64,000 bases of DNA from positions 879,501 through 943,500 of the forward strand of contig CALZFC010000298.1 in assembly GCA_945643635.1 (NCBI GenBank), in the 5' to 3' direction. The stretch's first letter is position 1; every line of letters starts with the position of its first letter. Both the position numbers and the translations under genes were made by a program. Below are positions 36,996 through 46,822 of the stretch, piece by piece. The notes under the pieces were generated by a model. The model was not told the DNA's origin and did no database searches. It saw only the letters and a list, made by a program, of their open reading frames with translations. Source of the stretch: Allodiplogaster sudhausi (lineage: Eukaryota > Nematoda > Chromadorea > Rhabditida > Diplogasteridae).

Positions 36996-39900
36996 ATGGC
37001 CGCAGCAACGCTGCTTCTTCTTCTGCTTCTCTTCGCCGTCGCCCCTTCAGAAGTGCTGGGGCAGCAGATTCTGCAGGGTCAGTCTGGATATCTTTTAATA
37101 TCCCAAATTAAAATTTTGTTTTGAAATAGAAAGCGTCTAATAATTCGATATGATCAGGAATGAATCACCACCCGGCGGCGGGACCTGAATTTGGGCAGGG
37201 CGACATTGCACGGCCCCTCGTCGGTGGCAGCGGAATCCACTCGGATGAATTGGATGGGGAGACGATGGAGCTTGTTGAACCGGAGGGAAGGAAGATCATC
37301 GAACCGCATCGAGCACATCTTCTTGTGTTCGACATCTATTGCATATATTAGGCATTTCATATGAACATCGTCATTTTACTATCAGTAAAACAACACGCAT
37401 TATATATTTAAAAATAATTCCGATTTATAATTAGGTAAAATTTTTTTTTTATTTACAGCCGCTCGGAGCAGCTGCGCCACGAACAAGAGGAGATCGCGCG
37501 TCTGCTGGCGGCGGACGCGGGGCGGGCGCGGAAGGGCGCGATCGCCGGCGCCAGCGTCGCGACTTGGCTCTGGGCCCTCTTCGGCTGCTCTCTTGTCGTC
37601 GCTTGCGGAGTTGTGCCAGCCTTCCTTCTCCCTGCAAACTCCTCGGACTTCCTGCACACGACGGGTATGCAAAAATATCAATTATTATTATTGTTCACTA
37701 TTAATTTATTTTCAAAAAGAAGGATAGTTAAATCTATTAAAAATATACCTTCCCTTGGTTCTGATTAACCTAACTAAAACGGCTGCAAAATTGTAGATGG
37801 CAAGCGTAAGCTGAATCTGATGCTGAGCTTCGCAGTAGGCAGTCTGCTTGGTGACGTATTCCTTCATCTCCTGCCCGAGACTTGGAGCAGTGCTGGTGGT
37901 GCGGTCTTCATCTTATTATATTCCAATGTGTTTCAAAATACCGTTTAATAAAGTAATATAAAGGGGAATCAGATCGTTCAGTTGATGCCGGCCAAGTCGG
38001 TCTTTATACCATCGCCGGTCTCATCATGTGCTTCGTTGTTGAGGTCATTCTTTTTCTTCTATTCTAATCAACATACTTGAGTAGACTGTAACGGGTCTTA
38101 TGATTAATCTTAGCTAAATGGTTCTTGTAATTGCAGAAGATCTGCGCAAGCACGGAGGACAGCCAGCACCAAGTCTGCGCCCTCATGAATCTCGTCGGCA
38201 ACCTCATCGACAACTTCACTCACGGACTCGCCGTTGGCGCCAGCTTTCTCGTCAGCACCAAGGCACGTCCTCAACTACACCCTCATATACAAAGGAGAAC
38301 GAAACTCAACCGTAATACATTACAATTGTAGTCGCGTCTCTCTAAATCACATGCTCTGTCGCCCTTGTGTCTGGCATTCAACATTGAACTTTTCAATCTT
38401 TCAATTCTTTACTTTGTTCTAGCCATTCTATTAACACATACATTTTTTTTAAATTTACAACTTACAATTCCTTAAAAAAATCAACAATGACCTTTTGAAA
38501 TTTTAAATGCCTGTTCAATGGAGCATACATATGTATGTACATATAAGACAGTGTGAATTTAAAAATTTGGTTTTTTCTGCAATTTTCGAATAAGCTGTTA
38601 TTTTTGGCACGGATTTAGAATATTCCACTATTTTTCCATTATTGACGATCGTAAAAATTGCCAGATCGGCGCTTTGACAATTTTAATGATCGTCAATAAT
38701 CGCAAACAGTGGAATATTCTAATTCCGTGCCATAAATAACAGCTCACTCGAAAATTGCAGAAAAACCCAAATTTTTAAATTCACATTGTCTTTTATGTAC
38801 ATATATGACGATGCCAACTAAAAAAAACGGTCGTTTTTGCGTTTTCGAGAGATTTGTGACATGTGTGGGTGTACTAAACTGCTTATTTTTTTGAGCATCT
38901 TTATTCACGTACAAAAGTGTGCAGAAATCGGGCTGAAAAATGAGCACAAATGTACATGTATTAAACTGCTCAAAATCATTTTGAAAAGTGAGCAAAAATA
39001 TACGCGTACAAATGTGCTCATAAAACGGTGTGAAAAATGAGCAGAAAAGTACATGTACTAAAGTGCTCATAAAACCATAGAAGAAAGTGAGCACAAATAT
39101 ACGCGTACAAAAGTGTTTAGAAAATCTAGGCCAGAAAGTACGCGTACAAAAGTGCTCAAAATGTTTGCGCAAGAAAATACGCGTACAAAAGTGCTCAAAA
39201 TTTTGCGCAAGAAAATACGTGTACAAAAGTGCTCAAAATTTTTGGACAAAAAGGGACGCATATGAAATGGCTAAAATGTTTTAGGGGAAAAAAACCAAGA
39301 TGCAAATTCTTAAGGAGATAGAATGAAAAATGTCGTCAAAAAATAGGTTCCCTGATTTTCGCTCAAATGATTATCGCTCAAATGATTTTCGCTCAAAATT
39401 TTTTTTGATTATCGCTCAAATGATATTCGCTCAAATTTTTTTTTACAGTTGATGATTTTCGCTCAAATTTTTTTTATGATAAGTGATTTTTGCTCAAAAT
39501 TTTTCCAAATGAGGTATTATTGTAAAATTTTATAATCAGACTAAACATTAGGAGGAATGCGGTTTCAACAGCTCTGAGAGTCAAAAAAAAATTTGAGCGA
39601 AAATCATTTGAGCGATAATCATTTGAGCGAAAATCAGGACACCCAAAAAATATACATCGAAAATAAAATGAAAGAGACAGGAATAAAAACAGAAAAAAAA
39701 ATCGTGGATCAGTCCTGGGCGGTGCAGGCATGGCGCCGAGAGTGACGAGGAGTTGTAACTCGAATAGATGCACGCGTTGAGGAGGTCGAACAGGCCGACT
39801 CGAAAGCCGTCATCATAGGAGACCACTACAACCTGCTCCGGTTTTAAAACGTTACGCAACCCCCTCACCCTATTTTGAGCATTCTCGGAAACATTTCCCA

Positions 39901-42850
39901 CCCAGATTTCACCTATTCCGCGCAAAGTACGGAAAATAAAAAGACTAATTATAAGCATCGATGGATGCGCAAGAAAAAAGTCTAACTTCAAATTCAAAAT
40001 GAAAATAATACCTTTACAATGTGTTTGCGTTCGTAAGAATCACAGTCTCTTGGCGCACATGAATGGGGCAAGCATCCTCGTAGCAACCATTCGACTCTTC
40101 TTCGATCTAAACATCAACCAATTACAACATTTTTTAATGGAATGGCATTTCATAACAAAACTTGATGTGATTTAACATTTGTGAAACAAGAAAGATAATC
40201 GTAAGAAGTTATCGTGGTAAAAATCAGCAAGAAAAAAACACACCTGCCAAAGCGAATTCGCGGACAGGCGCGCACGCTAATGACGTCGCCGTTCGGTGGA
40301 TGACGAGCGCGTTGAGTCAGGGACGACCTCGACTAAACTCATCTGATCTGAAAGAAAAGTAAATCAAAACACATTCATGAAAATACGAAATAAAAGCTGG
40401 GTCGGGTAAAAAGAAGAATATTCGTTGCAAATGAATTTATAGTGCACTGAAAGTTTACTGTAATAGAATGTGTAGTGAACTTTAAGGTTTTTATATGACT
40501 TTTATTCCCTTTTTTGTGTTTACTGTTTCGTTTAACTTACTTCAATAAATAGTTTTAAAAAACAGAATGAATGTTGTATAACAAGCTTAATACCATCATC
40601 ACCCAGAAGTGTGTATTTAAGTACACTACACTTCATAGCACGTTCTATTACAGTAAACTTTCAGTGCACTATAAATTCATTTGCAACGAATATTCTGCTT
40701 TTTACCCGACCCAGCTTTTATTTCGTATTTTCGTGAATGTGTTTTGATTTACTTTTCTTTCAGATCAGATGAGTTTAGTCGAGGTCGTCCCTGACTCAAC
40801 GCGCTCGTCATCCACCGAACGGCGACGTCATTAGCGTGCTCGCCTGTCCGAGAATTCGCTTTGGCAGGTGTGTTTTTTTTCCGGCTGATTTTTACCACGA
40901 TAACTTCTTACGATTATATTTCTTGTTTCACAAATGTTAAATCACATCAAGTTTTGTTATGAAATGCCATTCCATTAAAAAATGTTGTAATTGGTTGATG
41001 TTTAGATCGAAGAAGAGTCGAATGGTTGCTACGAGGATGCTTGCCCCATTCATGTGCGCCAAGAGACTGTGACTCTTACGAACGCAAACACATTGTTAAG
41101 GTATTATTTTCATTTTGAATTTGAATTTAAACTTTTTTCTTGTGCATCCATCGATGCTTATAATTAGTCTTTTTATTTTCCGTACTTTGCGCGGAATAAG
41201 TGAAATCTGGGTGTGAAATGTTTCCGAGAATGCTCAAAATAGGGGGAGGGGGTTGCGTAACCTTTTAAACCCGGAGCAGGTTGTAGTGGTCTCCTCTGAT
41301 GACGGCTTTCGAGTCGGCCTGTTCGACCTCCTCAACGCGTGCATCTCCTCGAGTTACAACTCCTCGTCACTCTCGGCGCCATGCCTGCACCGCCCAGGAC
41401 TGATCCACGCCGTAGTGGATCAGTCAGTATCCATTTTTTCTATTTAAATCCTGTTAATTTCATTTTATTTTGATGTATATTTTTGACGACATTTTTCATT
41501 CTATCTCCTTAAAAATTTGCAGCTGGTTTTTCCCAAAAAAAAAATTGAGCCATTTAATACGCGTAGTTTTTTATCTAAAAAATTTGAGCACTTTTGTACG
41601 CGTATTTTCTTGCGCAAAATTTTTTAGCACTTTTGTATGCGTATTTTCTTGCCCAAAATTTTTTAGCACTTTTGTACGCCTATTTTCTTGCGCAAAATTT
41701 TTTAGCACTTTTGTACGCGTATTTTCTTGCGCAAAAATTTTTGGCACTTTTGTACGCGTATTTTCTTGCGCACATTTTTTTGCACCATATTGTACGCGTA
41801 TATTCGTGCTCATTTTTATGATGAATTTTGAGCAATTTAGTTCATGTACTTTTCTGCTCATTTTTTAGTCTGATTACTGTACACATTTATACGCGTACTT
41901 TCATGCTCATTTTCCAAAATGATTTATGCGCATGTTAGTACATGTATTTTTATGTGCAAATTTTTTTGCACACTTTTGTACGTGAATAAAGATGATCAAA
42001 AAAATATGCAGTTTAATACACCCACACATGTCACAAATCTCTCGAAAACGCAAAAACGACCGTTTTTTTAGTTGGCATCGTCATATTTGTATATGTACGT
42101 ACATATGTACATACATACATACATATGCATGCACATATGTATGAGGTGTTCATTTAATTCTTTGTCTCAAAATACTGAATTTCAGTTTGGCCTTCTAACG
42201 ACATTCGCCATTCTGATTCACGAGATTCCGCACGAAGTGAGCGACTTTGCCATTCTCCTCCGCGCCGATTACAATCGCGCATCTGCTGTGAAAGCACAGG
42301 TCGCCGCTGGTTTTCCTCCATTATATACATACATATATTTCTCAATATTTACTTTCGATCATTAAGTTTTCAAATAACTTAATTTAATTAAGATTTCTTG
42401 TATTGACTCTGACCGCTCTCCTCGTTTAGCTGATGACCGCGAGTGGCGGCGTGCTGGGCGCCGTGGTGGCGTTGTATCTGCAGACAGCGGACGCGGACGC
42501 GGCGGCCGGCAGCTTCCTCGGCACGAGCGTGGCGTGGATGCTCCCCTTCACCGCTGGCGGCTTCATCAACATTGCACTCGCGCAGATTCTGCCCGAACTC
42601 ATGCAGGAGACCGATCGAAGGTGTGGTCACTTTAATGACCCGTAAATTGTAAGAATTATGATTGTTAAACAAATAAAATGTAATACGCTTATATTAAACA
42701 GCTTTTTTTTAAACACGATATATGTCTTTAAAAAATATAAAAAGAATAAAATTTTCTTGCTATTTTAGACAGAACGCGAACCAGCTGCTCTTCATCATCT
42801 CGGGAGTCATCTCGATGGTCGCACTGAATCAGCTTCATCTTTCTCTCTAG
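36996..42850 (+). CDS. SLC39A13: ZIP13-type zinc transporter (SLC39A13-like)
   Basis: A ZIP-family metal importer, usually of Golgi or vesicle membranes in the ZIP13/Catsup branch. Exons: 36996-37078 (signal peptide AAATLLLLLLLFAVAPSEVL); 37157 to about 37340; about 37470-37662 (first membrane helix WLWALFGCSLVVACGVVPAF); about 37797-37886 (LMLSFAVGSLLGDVFLHLLP); about 37964-38042; 38139-38262; 42186-42300; about 42430-42619; and 42769-42850. The TM4 metal site is in NLIDNFTHGLAVGASFL and the TM5 site in ILIHEIPHEVSDFAILL. Both are intact, and HEIPHE is diagnostic. The last exon ends VALNQLHLSL. The intron 38263-42185 begins with GC, not GT, and contains a large palindrome. The exact borders of exons 2 and 3 are uncertain. 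Confidence 0.88.
38539..38810. repeat. Hairpin of about 270 nt at palindrome edge
   Basis: The segment with TGTGAATTTAAAAATTTGG at about 38551 returns inverted near 38772-38792. The inner parts (TGGCACGGA near 38605 and TCCGTGCCA near 38725; GATCGTCAATAATGG complement near 38640-38700) also match. It lies directly before the large palindrome in the ZIP13 intron. Confidence 0.75.
38799..42096. mobile_element. 3.3-kb near-perfect palindrome with gene-like arms
   Basis: Two inverted arms, about 38799-40490 and 40620-42096, with a short spacer. Outer ends match (ATGACGATGCCAACTAAAAA against TTTTTAGTTGGCATCGTCAT), as do the inner ends (GCTGGGTCGGGTAAAAAG against CTTTTTACCCGACCCAGC). Each arm has a 39-nt tandem array. 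The left arm has an extra 300-nt piece of GCTCAAATGATTTTC-type repeats at 39355-39640. Both arms hold gene-like stretches: one encoding KPEQVVVV, DDGFRVGLFDLLNAC and SAPCLHRPG (minus at 39997-39700, plus at about 41190-41430), and one encoding EEESNGCYEDACPIHVRQET (minus near 40110, plus near 41010). No transposase is seen. Confidence 0.8.
41587..41800. repeat. 39-nt tandem array (right arm)
   Basis: Five to six copies of a 39-nt unit, GCACTTTTGTACGCGTATTT followed by TCTTGCGCAAAATTTTTTA. The unit is 13 codons, so frames across it repeat AYFLAQNFLALLY. A diverged inverted counterpart lies at about 39095-39260 in the left arm. Confidence 0.85.
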
Positions 42851-44143
42851 GCCACTATTCCTTGTATTGCTCTCTTGGCAATCATCATATCTTCAGTCGA
42901 TGCTTACTGGTCATAGAAACGGCTACACATATCGAAATAAATAGTGAGAGATTTCTATGCCTCACAATCAGTTAGCATTTTAGGATGTTTCCTAGGTCCT
43001 TTGAAAATAACAGCGAAAGTAAAAAATCATCATATATTTCTGACGATCGGCCATACAAATAACTGAAAGATTCCTATTAAATGTGGATGAATGAGTAAAA
43101 AACTCTCTTATTCGGAATACTAAGAAGCATCAGCTAAGCAAATCTGAGTTTAAAAATTTAGTTCATTCTTCGTAGTTGCTATTCCTAATGAAATTTCTAA
43201 AACGAACAGCTGTAACGAAATAACACAACATACAGAAAGATGCCGATTGTATCTTTGTGTCTTGTGGACACAAAAGATGCGGGGCCTTAAGAGAACGCCC
43301 ATTCTTGCATCATTTTGAAGAGCTCGTCGAGTTGTATAAGTTTCGTGTTTTTAATAAAGATAAATTCACAGGTCAAGCAATGATTGAGACAAGGGAACCC
43401 GCAAAAGTTTATAAATCCGAACTTTATTAATTTTTTAAAATTCATATAAAATGGCAAATGCGACGAGCGCAGTTTTAAAATAGTTTAGGACTCATTTTTT
43501 GAGGAGGAATACATAATAAAATGACTCAGATCGAAATTGGCTGGGTTTTAGAAAAAGGCTTCCCTTGTGAGTGGATCTCTCAAATAATAAGAAATATTGT
43601 CGTATTGTGCAATGAATTAGTCACGATAGACAACTTCACTTCTTAACCATTCATTATTCTTTTGAATCATCCCATAATGAAAACAATATGTATATTGTTC
43701 AAAAGAAATTTTTTTCAATGTCAGATATCAGTGGATATCACTTTGAAAAAAAATTCATGAAGGTTCAAATGCAATATTTTCACTTGTAAATCAGCTAGCC
43801 CAAGGCACATTCTCCGTCGGGAAAAAAAAGATTGCCAATGTGAACACTGCGATCGATGATAAAGAGGTGAATTTGCGTTGTCAAATGGCTAGAATGGATA
43901 CTCATTCGCAATGATGACGTCATTGATGAGTTGAGGAGAAAGAGCTTCAAGGAAGCAGTTTAGCAGTTGTACCGTGAAGGCCTGCAATCAGAGAGAGTCT
44001 AGGATATTTTTGGAATCTCAGAATCCTTAATATTGCATAGAAGGGGAATATGTGGGCGGAGCTGTCGGAGTTGTATGCACTGATAGATGAATGTTAATAA
44101 ACTAAAGTAGGTTGAATCAAGGATGCGCTCTGACCTTGAACGT
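42851..44143. other. Intergenic with decayed transposase remnant
   Basis: At about 43910-44045 the plus strand reads DELRRKSFKEAV, stop, QLYREGLQSERV, stop, DIFGISESLI. This resembles the helix-turn-helix start of a transposase but has in-frame stops. No other feature is seen in the gap between the ZIP13 gene and the next minus-strand gene. Confidence 0.4.
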
Positions 44144-44780
44144 CTATTCACCACTGTCGATAACGACGTTGTAATAAGCCAAGCCGTCCTGCTTCAGATG
44201 CTTTCCCCTCAAAGAAGAACCATTTCACTTTTTCTCATGTAGCAACTCGTATGTCTTCACGAGAATGGACTAATCATTGTACAAAAAGAAACCTGAAGGT
44301 ATCACATGCCCACCAGCATCTGCTGCAGCCCATTCCCCACTCCGAAAACTTTAAGCAATCCTAAAAATAATTTTCTTTATCCTCAATAAGCATCAGTTTA
44401 TGATGATAATATTGAACTTTAAGCGAAGATCAGTGACGATCTTGCGTCTAAAATGATCAGCCAACCTTAAAAAGGGACTGCTCTCGAAAGTAGACTCCTC
44501 GAATCGTGGATATGTCGACGAACCTTGGCTTGGCCGTTGGAAAGTAAAAACACTTGATCTCGAGGGAGCTTTTCGTTATCTGCGCGAGTTTAATTTTGTG
44601 AAAAATCTAGATGGCTACTCGTTAGTGAAAGTGAAGCAAAATGCTTGAAAATAGTACCTTGCACCACTTGTCTTCGAAGAGAATTTGACCAGAACTCTCC
44701 TCGGGCGGCTGAAGGCTCACTTCGATATCATCCTCTTCGATCGGCTCCATTACCGTGTAATCCCTCGTATTCGAAGTCAT
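44144..44780 (-). CDS. 122-aa protein with conserved-looking core
   Basis: Four exons, 44780-44658, 44579-44466, 44360-44293 and 44207-44144, join in perfect phase with good splice sites. The first exon is acidic (EPIEEDDIEVSLQPPEESSG) and leads into the core: CFYFPTAKPRFVDISTIRGV, then YFREQ, SEWGMGCSRCWWACD and YYNVVIDSGE at the end. The pattern of a strand reading YFPT.KP, then RGVYFRE, then a Trp-rich WG.G...WWACD and a final VVIDSG resembles small PH-like proteins of unknown function; this is remembered similarity only. It may act as a cytosolic adaptor, but no role is claimed. The start is the ATG at 44780; an upstream extension is open. Confidence 0.7.
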
Positions 44781-46155
44781 CGACGAGGAATGTCGATACT
44801 GTAACTGCAGCACTAAGATTATTGTTACTGCACATTTGAGCTATCCATGTAATAGATGGACAATAAAATGGGGCGAATTGTTAAGGCCAAGTCTCTCTCT
44901 CTCTCTCTCTCTCTCGCTCTGTGCCTGGGAAAGCAAGATGTTGCTGAGTAAACGCTGACAGTTGCCAGCTTCACAATGGGGAGTCGACCTGATTCCCTCA
45001 CTGGCCGTTTCCATGTCAACCAATCACTGGCTTACTCCGATATTCTTGAAAAATATTAGCGAGTAAAGCGTCACATGTGACATGCGTCACGGAAGATAGG
45101 AAAAGGAGAAATAGTGGACGTGACGAGGACAGAGTGAGAGAGAGAGATAGAGACAGAGAGTGAGAGAGTCAAAGACAGAGACAGAGAGAGACAGAGACGG
45201 ACAGAGAGAGACAGAGAGGAGAGAATGTATGGTATAACAAAGAAAAAGAAGGGGAGGAAGAGATAAATACATATATGCATGTGTTTGCCCGCGGTGGATA
45301 TTGCACTTCGACGCCGAAATCCTTTCGACCCTTTGCAGTTCTCCGTTTAGCGACCTCACTACTTCCACCCTGTCGGGGCCCATTCATTTCATTGTAAAGA
45401 GTAGTGTCGACAAGTCGGATGAGACTGCTGGCTGGCTATGGCCCTTTCTTCCCCTGCCTACTCCCGTCTTGTTGTCTTCGTCAACTCTCTCACCATTCTC
45501 TCTTACGTTCTCCACCGTCCAGCCTCCCCCCCACCATAGTTATTTAACTCATCTGCGTCATCACTTCTATTTCTTCGACTATTATTCTGGTGTCTGACGA
45601 CGGTTTCAGATTCGGCTGATTGCATTGGTGCGAGGCTCTCCTCAGGACGATGGAAATTCATTTTCACGGCCTTCACAAGACGCGAGTGAAAGATGAACGA
45701 GTGGCTGGAGCACACGGATGACCTCGGAAGTCCACTCAAGATTGAAAGATGAACGAGTGGCTGGAGCACACGGATGACCTCGGAAGTCCACTCATGATTC
45801 CCAATGAGTCATAGCTCGAAGCAGAGCCGCTGACTCTACTCTATCCTATTTGAGGCGAGAATCCATTCTTTTCCTTAGGTTGATGAGATCGTCTTGAAAC
45901 TAGCTTTAAATCTAGATGCAAAGTCTTTAAATGAATTTGTTATGGAGGCGGGCTTTATTAATTTGAATTATCCTTCCGCTGTTATTGTAGGATGGTTGTT
46001 GCTGTTATTGCATCCGTTAAAAAAAATTGAAATTCGACTACAGAAGAGTGAATAGAAAGCATGAGAGCAACGTTAGTATGCACGGAGACCTTCTGAGTTG
46101 TCATGTTTATCGTAATAACTGCAAACTACTTAATATGAGATGAGTGTGTCCCCCA
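44781..46155. other. Gap with GA tracts and a tandem duplication
   Basis: (CT)n occurs at 44890-44915, and purine-rich sequence at about 45128-45215. At 45690-45797 a unit of about 55 nt, carrying GATGAACGAGTGGCTGGAGC, is present twice in tandem. A minus-strand frame at about 45660-45505 (MNFHRPEESLAPMQSAESE) could be an exon; it was not linked to any gene. Confidence 0.45.
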
Positions 46156-46773
46156 CTAGTCCCCGTCGCAGAAGTAGTCGCAGTGCACGTAGGCACGTTC
46201 CACAAAGTCAAGTTGCATGAGTTTCTTCTCGAGGGGATGGGAGATGTCGTGCGTTACCTGAATGTTAATATGTAGTTGAAAGAAGAAACCTAGGAAAAAG
46301 ATCGATAGAATCAGATAAAAAGTCACCAGAAAATCTCAGTGAAATCATATTGTGTAATTATTTAGATTAAGAAAGTGAGGGATGAATTGGCGGAACCTTC
46401 AATGGCAACTGCTCATTCATGACCACGTGCACTTCGACGATGGCAGTGGCACCAAAGTGGAAGATGCAGAGATGGTCAATCTTCCTGAGACAGAAGATCT
46501 TGTCATTCTCTTCCCATCTGCCTGCTCGATAGGTTGTCACTTTCATAGGAATGCTTCAATTCAACACACGTGATTCTTTCATCGTGCAGCATGGCGATTC
46601 GAAGGATGCGCGAGACCTTCACGGGGTCAGCACGGACGCCAACTATCAAAGGCACGTGCTCGAGGGCGTGGCGGAACCAGAGCACAGATATCAAGGAACT
46701 GTAACAGCCTCTCTCTCTCTCGCTTACTCTATCTCTACCTCTATCTCTCTCTCTCTCTCTCTCTTTCTCTCTC

Positions 46774-46822
<49 letters not shown>

